A stretch of 64,000 nucleotides of DNA from Pithys albifrons albifrons. Lineage: Eukaryota > Chordata > Aves > Passeriformes > Thamnophilidae. The position numbers and the translations under genes were made by a program. The stretch is taken from positions 19,143,795 through 19,207,794 of the forward strand of contig NC_092459.1 in assembly GCF_047495875.1 (NCBI RefSeq), given 5' to 3'. How positions within the stretch are numbered: position 1 is the stretch's first letter; each line of letters opens with the position of its first letter. Positions 40,801-55,800 of the stretch are shown here, one piece after another. Below the pieces are notes generated by a model, which was not told where the DNA came from, searched no databases, and worked only from the letters and a program-made list of their open reading frames with translations.

Positions 40801-43800
40801 CTGCAATATTTAATACCCCTCTATTCTCCAGAGGTTATGGTTAGGTCTTCTTGCTCTAACTTTTGTAAACAGCCACTTTTGTCTCAATTTCAAGGATTAC
40901 TTCATTCTTGTAGCTGCTTTTAAGCATTAATGGACTGCTTAGGCAATGCGATTAAAGCCTTTATATTATAATTTACCAGCTTCAGTAGCCTTGCAGCTGA
41001 TTAGACTAAATCCCTGCACGTCAGCAAGGTCAGATGGGGAACAGAATAAAAGCATGAGAGAAGAAACAAAAGCTCTTGACCAAAAAGTCCTGTAGAACCT
41101 ACTTGAACCTCTTGGCTTTGAGGTTTCTCAGCTTCATCATGTTTGGTGACAGTATCACACACACAAAAAAAGAAATGACTGTGTTCACATTTGTAGCTCA
41201 ACCTTCAGGTTAAATGGTACACAGGAGGTAAAAGATGAGCTGAACTAATTTTTCTTTTGGTAAGCTCTGTTTTATTAATTCAGTTATCTAACAAAAAGGA
41301 TCAAAAGATTAAGAAATAAAAAGTATGTGGCTATACTGAAAAAAATCCTCCCTCAGCTTTCATCAAACATTTCTGGCAAATGATTCAACTAAATTGAATA
41401 TAACCAGCCATGAAAGAGGAAGAGCATAGCCTTGCTATTTGTAGATACTGCTGTGTCTGCAAGAGCTGTTATTCTGAATGCAGACTTGTTTGAACTGGCC
41501 TTCATAGGCAAGTTTGAATGCACACTTAATTCTGTTAGTTATTTTATAGAGTTGCCCTCTCAGTTCAAGTTTTAGTTGTCTGCTAAAGATTATGGAAGCT
41601 CAGAAAATACAGCCTTCCTGCAGAAAGAAAGGACTGGTAAGACTTTGTGAAGTGGTTCATTGTTGCTTGTTTGTTTGTACACACCAAGTTGCTGCATAGT
41701 TGATGATGAGACAATCTTTATTATGGTAGCATTGCATCATTGGTGAGACTGCTAGGTATTTACTACAAGTTGCAAAGCTCTAACAGATAAATATTGTCAT
41801 TTTTTGCTGGAAAATTCATAACTTTGCAGTCACCATAAAGTTATGTTTCCCTCTGTTTTCAAAGTATACAAGGAAATCCTGTCATGAAATCCCAGTGGCC
41901 TCATACTGTGTGGTTTTAATAACATCTAATGATCACGAAAATTTGGGGTGCTGCAGGCAAAATCTGCAGACATATAAAACCATGTCTCAGAGCTGATTTT
42001 CAGCTCACAGTGCCAGTTTGTGGGTACTGGAGTGATACAAAATAATGGTGTAAAAACATTAAGTAGTGGAGGGATCACCTTTCTGGAGGATAGAGAAAAG
42101 TTGATTTGTATCTGCCACATGGAAGCTTGGGTGCTTGACCCTTGTAAGGTTAGTATTCTCACATTACTGCTGTGGTTAGCAAGGATTCTTAATGGAGTCA
42201 GGTTATGTTCTTGCGAGGATTACTGATTATTAGGTACATTTCTCTTATCATGGCAGTTTTTTCTCTGCCAAAACTTTATGAGGAGGCAGTTCTCATAAGC
42301 TTATCTAGCTAGTTTTTATTGGCTAAATGCAATTAGTGCTCTCCATTTTCTATGATGTTGCAAGAGAGGACAGTATAGTTTAAAGTTTCAAACTTAACTT
42401 TGGGTGCTACAGAGACATTAATAGCCAAATTTGAATTAATCCCATACAGGCTGTAATATGCAACTGCTGAAAGGTTGAAAGGTTTTATGAGTAAATATAA
42501 ATCAAAGGCATGCTTTAGTACTGTTCCAAGGTGGAAAGCAAGGGCTGTGTGAACTTGATTTTCACTTGTCAAAATCATCAGTGTGCAGTTTTCTACCCTG
42601 TTGAGCTTTGCATAGCAGTCTTTTGTCTCTGAATTCTAGAAGAGAACACATTTAGGGGCTGTTATGTTCACGTCTTTGTTTCAAGCCCTTTGAGTTTTGG
42701 CAGGAGAAACTGTGTGGCCTGAGGGGGTTGTGGCCAAAAGCAGAAAAATATTCTTAGAGTGTATTCTGCTGCACTGCTCTGTCCTTGATGTGCTCTTGCC
42801 TTGTTCCTGTTGTTCTTCCCTAGTCCCAACAGTAGACTGAATTCTTTTAGTTATGAACGTGGAGAAGGACTGAAGTCTCAGCTGTTTGGCAGAGTCCTTT
42901 ATTTTTATGATTCTGGTATTGTTTCCTAGTGGAGTGCAATTACAACTTGTGTTTGCTTCCTGCAATAACATTAAAACCAGAAAACGTTTCATATTCTCAG
43001 TCTTCAGAAAAAACAACATGTTTATAAAATCGCATTTCTCTCAGCAAATTAGTCAAAGTTCTGTTTCATATATTGGAGTTAGTCTTGGTTGAAAGTCTGT
43101 GAGTATAAGTTTCTGGTATCCCAACTGGACAGTTCCTGTGGAAGTAATCTTAATTACATGTGCCAAATGCTTGATGTTTTAATTTCCTTTTATAGAACTA
43201 TTTGCAGAAAGATGCAAGATTCATTTACTGTTTCTGGTAGGCTATTGCTGTTCTCTTCTTCTGAATTAGTCCATGTGCAGAAGCACAGACACATGCATAG
43301 TACAGAAAAGTGGAATTAATAGAGGAATATTTTCACTGTGAACAGGAAGTTGTATATTCTTGGGTTTGATTTACTTGTGTTGGTAAGAAGTTCACCTCAT
43401 ATGACCAGCTAGCGATGCTTTGCCTTGTGCTCCCCAGGATATGGCTGACCCTCCTGTCTGCCAGGGCACTGCTGACTCATATTCAACTTGCCATTGACCA
43501 CAACCCTCAGATCTCTTTCTGTGGGGCTGCTCTCCAGTGTCTCCTTCTCCAGTTTGTATTAACTTCTGGGGTTGCCTTGTCCCAGGTGCAGAATCCAGCA
43601 CTTGCCCTTGTTAAACTTCCTACTGTTGGTGATTGCCCAGTCCTCTGAATTCTTGAGGTCTCTCTGCAGGGACCTTTCTGCCTTCAAGGGACTTGACAGC
43701 TCCTCTCAATTTGGTATCATGAAAAAACTTACTTAGTATACCATGGAGTTGTCTATAAAGACATTGAAGAGGACTGGCCATAAGATGGAGCCCTTCAGAA

Positions 43801-46800
43801 CCCCACTAGTGACAGGATGGCAGTCTGATGTTACCCCATTCACATTAAATCTTTGTGCTCCACCTGTGAGTCAGTTGCTCACACATTGGTTATCCATCTT
43901 TTCCAGAAGGATACCATAAGAGACAGTATCAAAAGCTTTACTGAAATCCAAAAAAGTTTAAATCAGGGCTTTCCCTGATCAACTAGATCACCATGTCATA
44001 AAAGCAAATAAATTTTCTAAAGCAGGACTTTTCCCTCATAAACCTGGTCTGGCTGGGACCGATGGTTGTGTTGTCTTTCATGTGTTTTTCACTAGCTCCC
44101 AGAATAACCTTCCTAATTTTACCAGGCATGAAAGTTAGACTGACAGGCCTGTAGTTATCACAGTCATCCTTCTTGCCTTTTCTTGAAAACTGGGACAATG
44201 TTTGCCAGATTCTAGTTGACTGGGACCTCTTCAGATTCACAGTTGAATATATGGAAAGAGAGCATCAAAAAAGTTAAATGCGACCTGTGCTCTTCTGATA
44301 TAAAAGAGGATGGGTGAAAGTGCAATGAACACAACTTGGTTTTCTAATATATCATATTATTATGACATATTTTAAATATACCTTCCAAAAATATAACAAA
44401 ATATAGTCAAAGGCAAATTTGTAACTTCTTACCAAAATGGTTGGTATTTTCCCATCGAAGAACCAGAATTCAACCTTCCTTTGCAAGTCATCCATGTGTA
44501 CATATAATCACTGCAAATACATGTATTTCTCTGTAATTTCCCATTTAAATGGGAATATGGGAGCAAAAGTCAAATATACTGTCCAGAGTTTCAGCTTCTC
44601 AGGCTCCTGGCAGGTGTTAAAAGTTTGCAGCACTTCATGTAAACTGTTGATGAGTTGGGAAACATGGTTTGTACCAAGATAAAGGCCAGTTTGGTGCTGT
44701 AGTGACAGTGACCACCCCCAGCTGCCTATTCTGGGGTTTCCAAGAATGAAAAGGCTGAGCTTATAGAGTTTTTCACAGCACTTTTATTTAAGAAGACCAG
44801 ACTACAGAGATTTTGTAGAATCAAAAGGAAAGGGCTAAGCATCCTGGCATTTCTGGGTGGGAAACCAATGTTTGTCCGCAGTGTTCTGATGCTCTTCATG
44901 TTGATTAGGAGGCATAGACAGCGTAGACTATTGCTTAAGTAAAGAAACATTTAATTTGAGCCATGTGTTTTAGGACTGAAAGAGAAAATGAGGCAGGCCT
45001 ATCTGTACTGTATGTCTATGCAGTGATGAGCATAGAAGATAACAATAAAGTGAATAAACAGGTTAGCACATTTATGGCTGCATTTTAGTTATTTTTTTTC
45101 TTCAACAGGTTTACAGTGAGATCAAGCCTGAGAACTGCTAAACCATGGCTGCTCCCCTTTCTGGCTCAAAATTCCAGGGATACATTAGTACTCTGTTTCT
45201 ACTCTGCTGTGGTTTTGATCTCTGTGAGGTTTGTTTATTGTCAAATGTAGTAGTGACATGAGGCTGAAGTGCAGAAATGATTCCTCTCTTCTGAGTTTGC
45301 TTCTGCTTGATGAAGTCACTTTGTGTAGGCCTGTGAGTGTTGCCAGGGAAACAGGGAAGGATGTTTGATGGGCTACAATGTGTGCTTGTGTTTCTGTCAA
45401 CATCGTGCTCAGTCAAAGGGCAGCTCTTTTCCAAAACAGAGATAGTGCTGCTCTGAGAGCCATTGCTGGCTTTTTGCTGGTTTGTCTAATGAGAAATACA
45501 GAATTGGGGAAGGAGAAAAAAATGTCAAGATTTGTCATCACTGTAAGGCTCAACAATGGTAATACAATGTCCAAAGTAAACATTACTAATATTAAGTTGC
45601 ATATAAACTCTCACATTGGTGAGATGATTTTAGAAAGAATGATGTGGCATGAATTGCTAATTGAACCAGCTTTGTTGTGAAATAGATAAAGATTAATCAT
45701 GTAAATCTTTATTTTAAAGGTATTGAAAATGATACTGTACGCTAAGGGAGATGTAATATGTTCATAAATGTAAACTGTCATTGATATATGCAAAGAAAAG
45801 ACTGGAGATTTTAAATAAATCTAATGCCAAACAGCTTGTTCATCTGAGCAAACTGGGTGACATTAAATAGTTCACTTTTTAAGTGGATATAAGTTTCTAG
45901 CTGGTAGATTAGGCAAGAAATAAATTAGGTGTTACATGTTTGTCTCACCCACTTAGGATGAGATTCTTCTCTTTGCCTGTTGTATTTGTTATAGTGGTTA
46001 TAGGACTTGACATCCACCTCCTGTGAACCCTGTTCTGTGTTGCCAGGGGTCTCATCCACATCATGACACAGAGTAGTAAAATTAATAGAAACATAACTGT
46101 AGGCAAGTGAGTAGGAAAGAGGGAGCTAATCTCCTCACAGTGCAATTTACATCAATTGTTATAGTCTGATGTGAGCTCCAGTGTAAACCTCTGGCAATTT
46201 ATAATTGCCTACAAGCCTGTCTTGAGATCCCTGCAGTACTCTTATTGTTTGAGTGCCTTCATGCATGTACTTTCATTGTCTGTTTATGTTACTTTCTTGC
46301 ACCCAGGTTCCTCTTTTGCCTCTAGTGCCCATGCAGGTGCATCCCAGAGGTCCTGTATGATCTCTCTCCCTCCTTAGGAGGGCAGGATCTTCCAGGTTCA
46401 TGCTGCCCTCAGCTTTCCTCTTCAGGCCTTGTGAGAGAAGGGGGTGTGGCACTTCTTTTCTTTCACTGTAAAGCCTTTGCTTCCAGTGTTTTTCTTCCTT
46501 GTGGGAACAGAGCCAAGAAGTGCAGTCAGTACATAGTCCTGGAGGACACCTGACCATTGTCCTGGCTAGTGTGATGTTGAGGAGTTGGGTTGTGGGGTCC
46601 ACTCTTGTCAGCGCATCAGGGCTCCAGCGTTTCTCCCTCATGTTCCCTACTGCTTTAATCTCTGACACTATACAGCTGCTTCTGTCAGCAGGGAAAATAT
46701 TTATGGCCTTTTATCTCTGAAATTCCCTGTGTGCTCAGGATTAGCTGGAGTTTAATATAATCCTGGAGCCATGCGCTCAAAGTACCAGCTACTTCTCACT

Positions 46801-49800
46801 ATCTCAGAGATTTTGCGTTTCCTTGCTGGTTTTGCATAATTTTATTCACAAATTTTTATAGCACTATGAATGTAATACCTTACTCAGTATTTGCAGTTTC
46901 AAGCTGTTGATTTTATCTCCCTCTTGCTCAAGCTGTGTGCATAAGCAGTATTGTGGTTGGATGATAGTTTTTGTGCAACCTGTTTCTTTGGTGTTCAGAT
47001 CTGGTACAATGAGCAAGACAGGTCTCAGCATTCATGTAATACCAGTTGAGAGCAAGGTATTACTAGCTGACAGAGAGGTGAAGCACGTTAAAAATACCTT
47101 GTTAAAGTTGAGACTTGTGAGGTTTGTTTCCCAGCTCTGCCCTATGTGTGCTGGGTGGTTCTTTGTCTGTGATTAGGACTTGAAGAACTCCCCTGTCTTG
47201 CATGGCAGTGAGAATAAATACATTAAAGAGTTTCAGAGGCTCAGATTATTGGTTTCAATAATTAAGCTCATAGTTTATGTTTAGGTGCTTACATGATTAA
47301 AGTATGATTAGACTGAATAATGTCATGTCATGTTTATGATAATGCTCTTCATGTTGGTTGTTGATGGATCCTGACTGTATAGTTAATTAGGCTTGTTTAC
47401 CCCATGTCTGAATTGAATAGTTTGCATTCTAGGAATCTCAGGGGATTTATTTCTTATCACTTAATACTCTGTATGTGCTTGTGCTGCTTCATGCTGCCCT
47501 AGGTTACTAAGCCTGAGTTAGGGTTATACTGTAAAGCCATGTGCAAGTAGCTTTGCATTGATGTTTGCCAACTAAACTCTTGCTTTCTGAGATATTCCTG
47601 ACTTCCCATTTGTTTAAATTTCCAAATCTGGAGACTGATACCATTCTAAATACTTGTGTAGTTTGGACCTGAGAGTGTGATGTAATCTCACAAGACCTAC
47701 AGTTGAGTTACAGTGGCTCAGATTTTTCAGGTGCATGCAACTGTGGAGATCATGAGTTGGATTCAGTATGAAAGAGCAAACCAGGGGGAGGCAGAAAGTC
47801 TCCTTTTCTGTTATGAACTTTAAATTGACCCATCGAATTGTTTAGGTTATAAACCAGGATTTCAGATTCACAAGACTCCTTTTTTTTTATTCCTATTTTA
47901 CTGACATTCCAATTGACTGTTAAAATATTCTCATAAAGGAGAAACAAGAAAACTGAATCCACCCACGTGCTTTGCTGATGTGTCTATGGAAACAGGAGCA
48001 GCATGAGTGAGCAAGTTAAAAAACTCATATAGGAGGAGTGTGGTGCTGGGGGGGCTGTCAGGGTCTTTGCTCACATAACACAATGTGCAGGAAGTTTGTA
48101 GTTCAGTGTCTAAAAATACAATCTCATCTACTTTGTCACTGGTTTTAACACTCATACTGAATTTCCGGGGAGAATGTTCCAGAGGTATGGATGTGCCTCC
48201 CATGTGTATAACTGGTGCTTGGATTTGTCAAGTTCTGTGCAAGGGAAAATTTTAGTGCAGAATGGGACCCTGATCACCAGCCTTGCAGCAAAAGCTGGGT
48301 GTTCTGGGACAACGGAGTTTGCAATGGGAAAGGGAATAGTACTTAACAAACACTTGGCATCAATATCAACTGCTAAATGAATTACTCTGTTCCTGGTATT
48401 CACGATACTCATAATCCTTTTGCCAGCTCTGTTTATCAGTTGCTGAAATACCTTGATATAATAATGCCACATAAAAATCTCCTTTTCTATGTGCACTGAA
48501 AAAAGCAGTTTCACTAGACCTGCCAAAGGAGAGTGTTTTTCCTCTGACAAATTCTCTTCTCCATGGCAGCTGTAAGATACTTTTTCTGTGTGTTTTGCAT
48601 ACCAGTCTATCCGTAGGAGCAGTATTCAGTATCAAGTATAGGGAAAGAATTCCTCGATTGCCGTAATTGAATCTTGGGCCTTAATAATGGTTTCTGGTTT
48701 TTCTTTACATTAATTATCAAGGTTTTCAGTGAATAGGAACCTACTTTACCTCAGGTGTAATGTCTTTCACAGTCTCCATTCTTGTCCTTCCTAAGGTGGG
48801 CATTATAAACTAAGCAGTGGGATGCTCTCTACCTATCATTACTTGATGAAAAAAAAATCAGTAAAACTTTTCTAGCACAATCAAAGTCACATTTAAATTA
48901 CAACGACTGAGCAGTTCTGACTGCAGTTAAGTAATTTTAAATGTATTACTGCTAGATCATCACAGTTTAATGTAAATATGTTAGCAATCTCATGAAATCT
49001 GTCCAGTTTATTATGAGCTGAACAAGAATTCACCTAGTATTATGATGCTTTGGTTTCCAGAACACTGATTTAAATGTAGACTTAAATATTGAAGAAGAGG
49101 CCTTGTGTTTTTATTTGTTCCAAGTGTTTAATTCTACACAAGTACCAGTTTGTTATGCCTTCTACAGACACAGCGACTTTTAAAGTTACCTCCCACATAC
49201 GTAACTTCTTCCACCATCCCAGGTGACTTTTATGCTCAAGAGGAGGATTGAGTCTTTTCCAAATCTCTTCCTTTCATAACACTTGACGTTTCAGTACGCT
49301 GCCTGGATGCACACAGATGGCTCAGTGGGAGGAAGCAATACAAATGTGCTCAGCATCAGAGACCAGATTGCAATTGGCAAGTCAAATTTGGTCTCTACTA
49401 GCCTTTCAGAGTGGTCTTCAAATCTGATGCGTTCTTCAAGTGTATCATTAGTTTTGTGTTACCCCTCAGTATCGCTGGAACTATAGCCAGGAGAATAGCC
49501 TTTTTCAGTTTTGTGTGTGGTTTTGGCATGGGAGCATTTGTGAGCTCCCATTTCTTGTAACACCTAGTCTGACTTCAGGACTCTGTGTCTCTCAGAAGCC
49601 AAGTAATCTTTGTAAGGACCTTGAATTTCCATGATGCATCAGTTCTCACTTCATGTCAATATGGCTTTTCTCAAAGCAATTTATATTGATGAATTGCAGT
49701 TTTGAACCAGGTGGGGAAAAGGTCGTTACTATGTTTATACTCAAGGCAACTGTTGTCAATATTAGTTACTTTGCAGTAAAAGAGATACCCAGCAGTGCAT

Positions 49801-52800
49801 CTATTAACAGTGTTTGGTTTCAGCATGATAGACAATACTGAAATGTTTGCAAAAGTAGTTGCAATATTAAGAGTATACTGAGAGAGGCTTTTAATTTATT
49901 TGCAGGATATGTGGATTTATACATAATAGTATTACTTGGAAAAATTCCTCCTAATTGGGAATAAACAGGAGTTTAGTGTGGGGAAGGGACCATCTGAGCC
50001 ATCATGTTTGCTTACCCAGGAATAGACGTTTAAATTATGGGTGACTGTATCTACTCTGGGCATTGCAGCCCCTTTCTGCTTCTTGTTTAGTAGCATAAAT
50101 ATGTGATAAAATAGTAATTCACAAATGAGAATCAGAACACACAGGAAAAGCTAGTACAAAGTGTCTACAGATAACAAATCACCATGGTATATAAATGGGT
50201 CCCTTAGTAATTCTTTGAAAGAATAGGCCATGATCAGTTCAGGATTATAAATGTCCAATATGCTTGAGGTGCCCATGAAAATTTAGAGGAACTGGGTGGA
50301 CAACAATCCCGAGTGAGCAGCTGCTGTGCCAGCACGTATTGAAGCAGCTGCTGCTGTGCTGCCTATGCAGGGGGAGAGCTTTGGCTGCTGGCTGTGTTCC
50401 CTAGCAATGCAGCCTTCTGCTGGAGGTGGGAATCCTCCCGCTCTGCCCACACACAGGCACTAGCACACAGACGCTTCTCTTGCATGTGTATGTTTATGCA
50501 CAACCTTCCAATTCTACTTTTGCCTGAGCCAAGTTAAACTGACTTCAACCACACCCAGGGAGTTTCCTGCAGGCCCTGAAAATGCCTGGGCGTAAATAGG
50601 CTAAAATTGCTTCTATTTCAATTACAAGTACTGCTTCAAACCAGGCAAAATTGATGAACCTGAAGCTGTGGTGCTTAGAGTAACACTGGGAAACACAGAA
50701 GGTAAAATAAATGTTTATTATACTCAAATATATCTCAGCTAACAAGCAATTGTTACAAAAAGCAGGATTCCCCTCCCCCCATTTAGCATAGCAGCAAAAA
50801 TCAATTTAAACTTTAACTTCACTTCTTCCCTTCTAAACAAGTGACATTTTTTTTCTTTTTTAACCTTGGGTATATTTCGTTTAAATGCTGAGCAAGGAAT
50901 TAGGTATTTTGCATGCATTACTGGTTGTTGGCAGTAAATTTGCCTGTTGCAGGGAGGCATGAATTCCTCTGGTAAAATCTTAGCAACAAAGGAGTTGATG
51001 AAAAAAATTCTTGCCAATAACATTTGGCCAAGATTTCACCCTTGATCTGTAGGTGGAATGCAAAAACCCTTGCCTTCAAAGCCACATATTTGGTTATTGG
51101 TTTCAGCATACTGCCTTCTCTCCTCCCCAGGCACACTGTCTTCTGTAACGCAGAGAATGCACAGAGTTGGGAAGAACATTCTCTAAACTCATGAAGAGTT
51201 CTTTTCACATTTGGAAAATAAGTTGTTTTGGAGCTTGATAATTAGTAAGAGTGACACAGAAATGAGAAGGAAATGGCTTTATCACTTGTGAAACATTTCA
51301 CAGTACAAAAAGAAACCAACCACATATCTGCTTTGGAGTAATGCCAAGAGTTTTTCAGTGCTCTCTATGCATAAAAAAAGGAGTTAACACCCACCCCAAA
51401 ATAGCCAGCAATTGAATGGTCAGGGAACATGTGTGGGCTGAAACATCCAGTCTTTGGCTGTGAGCTGAGAAACACATCTGATGAACAGAGTGTGCTCCCC
51501 CACCTCCTCCACTCTAGAAAAACCCTCCATCAGATGATTCTCAGCCAGATCAACTGGTAGGCAAAGTTTTGTTAAGCCCTGAGAAACCAATTCTATTTTA
51601 AGACATAGTGAGTAACCCTTACAGGACCCAGTACAGAGGTGAAGTTGCTGTAACTTGTAACTCACCCAGACTATCCAAGCGGTCAGCTCTCAGAGAACTC
51701 TCTTGCGATGAGTCCATCGTTGTTGATGTCTGAAGGCCACTTATTTTTCTATGTTTTAATTTGTGCCCACTGAAGACCTTCATGAAAGACTGATCTTAGT
51801 GATGACTATTGATCTAGTCCTCAACTGACTATTAAATTGGCTGTTTTTCTTTTCTAGAACATCAGAGGATGGAAGCATGCTCTCATTAATTATTTATTGT
51901 TTTGCTTTCTGCCTTCTTTTCCTGTGCTAAGAATGTGGTCTTTAATAAGTGAACCTTAAATTACTTTTGTTTGTTTTTTCTGTGTGACAGACTTTCAGAT
52001 GCCATGTTAGTTTATTTTCTTTGACATTCTTATTGAATCCTTTTTATCTTGATTTATTAAAAGCTTATGAAATATGCATGATGCAGAAAAAATAGACTCA
52101 GGTGACAATTACTGAATGAAATTCAAAATTTATGCCTTATTCCCAAGGCTGGAACAAGGATATTTGTAAGAGTATTTAAAGCTCCAGGAAGAGGAATATA
52201 GAGGACAGCTCTTTTCAGGGACAGTCAATGTATATACTGTACAGGACAAGTTCGTCTTTGTAAGCAGTTAAAGCTTGCTTTGTGGTCTCAGTTGAACACT
52301 AAGGCCTAAAATCCTGCAGCATCTAAGAGTTAGTTGAATGCTGCTTTTTATATGTTACATAAATGTCTGTTCTCCAGACAATAATAAACAAAATATCTTG
52401 TAACTGTCTTTATCAAGCTGCAGACAGTGACCCTAGCTTTTAAAACTTCATCATCATCATGGCTAGGCTTTGCAAATGAAGATTTGGGAAGGGCACTACC
52501 CACGCTTGCTGCAAGCGTGGTGATGGCTAGAAAGGCCGATTCGGGATAGGCAAGTCTGGTCACAAAAGGCACAGCAGAATGTCTCCTTTGGCAATATTGG
52601 TGAGGAACAGTTCTTTCTGCCCTGTCTTTTCTCCTCAAGACTCACTCTGCATGCATTTTCAAAGGAAGCAGCAGCATCATGAATGATGTGTCTCCATGAA
52701 CCCCAATTAGAGGCCAGAGTGCACCATTGGTGGCAGTCAGTAGGCTCAGGTGTTGTTTCAGGGAGTCCTTGTATCTCCTCTTTGGGGCTCTCTTGCAGCA

Positions 52801-55800
52801 GCTGGTGGCGAGTTCACCATAGAACACAATCTTTGGAAGGCGGTGATCCTCCATCCTGGAGACGTGCCCTGCCCAGCGCAGCTGCGTTCTCATCAGCATG
52901 GCCTCGATACTGGTGACCCCTGCCTGTTCAAGAACAGACGCATTGGTCACATAATCAGTCTAGTGGATGGTTAGGATTGTACAGAGGCAGCGCTAATGGA
53001 AGCATTTGAGAAGCCACAGGTGGTGGCGGTAGATGACCCAGGATTCAGACCCATATAAGAGAGTAGACAGTACAATGACTCTGTAGACACTGATCTTTGT
53101 ACTTTTCTTCAGGTGTTTATTGGACCAGACTCTTTTATGGAGTTTTTGGAAAGCTCTATATGCCTTTGCTAACCTATTGTCTATCTCTTTGTCAATCTTA
53201 CACAGCCTAATAGTTGTAAATTTTCTCTTGGTGCAAACCTACCAGGTGAAATTTCAGAAATATTTCTATTACCTTTTTTTTTCAGCGCAGCTGTTTGGTT
53301 TGTTTAGTAGAGGAGTTTATAAATTGCAGGTAAGTGACTGGACTTCTGCCAAAAACATAACTAAACTGAAGTGTTCACATCTTTCAGATGTTGATTTTTT
53401 AAGCATTTGGATTGAAAAAAGTGAAAATGCACCTTAATGAAACTAGGGAGTGGTCTGTTCCAGAAAAGTGCTCTACTGATCATAATCTCAAAATTCTTCC
53501 TCCTAGATCTACTTTGCAGTCATTTCTTTTCATTGTGTACAATAAATATAATTATCTTTTGTTATGGACTGATTTGGTTTTAAGGATAAGAAAGGCTAGA
53601 TTGTTGTTTTTAATTAGCATTCAGAACAGGCAAGGAAGGGTGGATGAAAGTTGCATCTATTATCTGGATGGGTAAACAATAGTAAGTGCAGTCATTCCGT
53701 TTGGTGCTCAACTGCAATGCACACAAATCCCTTCATTGATTCAATTTCCCAGAAGAGTTAAAGGCAAGACAATAATTTAAAATTTTATGGAAATGTGTAA
53801 TATCTCAGGTTTATGTTGTATTTTCCTGCAATAAAGTGGAGAATTCAGAAATAAAGTAGCAATTAATATTTTCTTTGAGCCTGAAAATTTTGTGGTTTTC
53901 AAGGTTTAAGGCAGACTCCCAGCTAAATATAGCGAATTGCATTAAAGTAAAACATCCACTGATGGTCTCTGCCCATATGATGCCTCCAAATAGGAAAATG
54001 TCTTTACAAAATAGTTATTTGATGCCTAACTGAAAATATACTAGTGATTTAAGTAGAATTGTTTCATACATGTTTATTTTTCATGTTTTTGTCTGACTTA
54101 AACTATATTGACAGCTTTGTGTTTGGTTTGTCGTGTTTTGGTTTGTACACTGGTCCGTGCAGCAGCCTGAGGGAACGGTGGTGCCAGTGGTGTGTGGGGT
54201 GGCAGCTGTTCTGTGCCCAGCACCCACCTGCTCTGGCAGCCAGGCCAGGTGGCATGGCTCGAGCCTGTGCTCCCGATCCATCTGCACAGCCAGTAGCCAG
54301 CACTGTATTTAGATCATGTTCTTGCCAATATACAGTTGTAATCCAGAAGTGTTTGCTGCCCACAGCCTGTCTTCCAAAGCTGTGGTAAGGATGAAGGATC
54401 CATAGTTTGGATACTACACTGAGTGTACTAAATAATCTGCAGGAGTTTCCTGGAAAGATAATTCATTCCTGTTCTGTCATTCAGCCAAAGGGAAACATGC
54501 TGACTCTGTAGGAGAAAAGGTGGGGGTTTTTATGGGATAATGAGTGTTGTTTCCATAAGAATGACAGAGCCATTTCGCTCCTAACATCATGTCTGGGAGT
54601 CAGAGTATATTATCAGGTTTTGAAAGCTTTATGCATTTAGATAGACACCTTATGCTACTAATCAGTGTATTTTTCTGAGTTAGTGTTACCTTATACACAT
54701 GTGTACTTACAGGTAAGAGAAAACTATTTCTGCTGCTGATCTCAGTGCAGATCCATTTTTCAGTTAACCATGATCACAATAAAATTTCAAGTAGTTCAGT
54801 GAAATTGCAGGCTTATGTTAGAGTTAGGATACGAATATATGATCCAGAACTGCCTCACGATCAATTAAGCAAATTTTGAGTTTCAAACCATCATAGGGAA
54901 AGCAACAAATACAGTTTTTTTGCTTTGCAATGTAACCAAAAACAACCTCCAGGAAATACGTTTAAATTAGCAAGTCTGCTGTTTGCTGCTAAGCAAAACT
55001 TCCATGTCAGTGAGAAATTTTGGGGCCAGTGAAGCTTTGCTATTTGTTACAGTTCTAGTGTGTGGTATTAGAACTGCACATAATGCTCTCTGTTCAACTA
55101 GGTGAATGACCTTGAATCTTAATTGTAGCTAAAAAGGCAATGATAAGGTGAACTAAAAGGAAATGCCAGTGGTAATGCCTGTATGTATAAAGCTAATATG
55201 TGATACTAACTACTGCCTATAATTTCCTGGGATGCATGTCACAATTATCTCTCTGCAGGGACATTAGAAGCTGCTGGAGCAGCAAAGTGGAGTCCAATTA
55301 TATATGTATAAATAAACCACTCTGATTTTCAGATATATGTTATTTTTATGTTTGTCATGCTTTCCTCCTTCAACTGAGAATTGCAATTTTTATTATGTGT
55401 AACCTTACATTTTTATTTATTTTAGACAAGGTCTATATGGGACCAGGGCAACTGTATCATGATCTACAGAACCTTTTACATGACTTGAACGTACTTGGTC
55501 AAATTAGTCAATTAATAAGCAGCCTTAAAGGAAACTATCAGGTAATAAACAAATCTGGATTTATTTTTCAAGTCTGTTCCTGTTGTAAAGTATCATAATT
55601 GTCTCTCTCTAGGGTCTGTGCAAGACATTCTTTAGTTCTCTCTGCAGAGAGTGAAATAAGTTTTACCTCTGGTAATGCATTTACTTTTAACTGTTTAGCA
55701 TTATAAATAGATTACAGCTGTCCTTTTAATCTTGTTTTTCTTTACTGTTTTTAAGTGTAGGTGGATGCTACAAGTGTCTGCATTTGTTCAGGAGCTGATA

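Larger units (their letters stand above)
39880..55425 (+). other. 15.5 kb intron between exons 16 and 17
   Basis: By far the longest intron here, within the PH-like region. It holds a CR1 reverse-transcriptase fragment (43400-44245) and an RTE LINE fragment (52447-53215). In the rest I see AT-rich sequence with scattered short open frames and no credible exon. The protein reads continuously across the junction, so no constitutive exon is missing. Confidence 0.8.

Noticed and set aside
43392..43601. 69-codon minus-strand open frame
   Set aside because: It lies within the decayed CR1 reverse-transcriptase fragment and is not a separate gene.
46273..46668. 131-codon minus-strand open frame
   Set aside because: No recognisable domain, low-complexity Arg/Lys/Glu content, no splice context; probably chance in a less AT-rich stretch.
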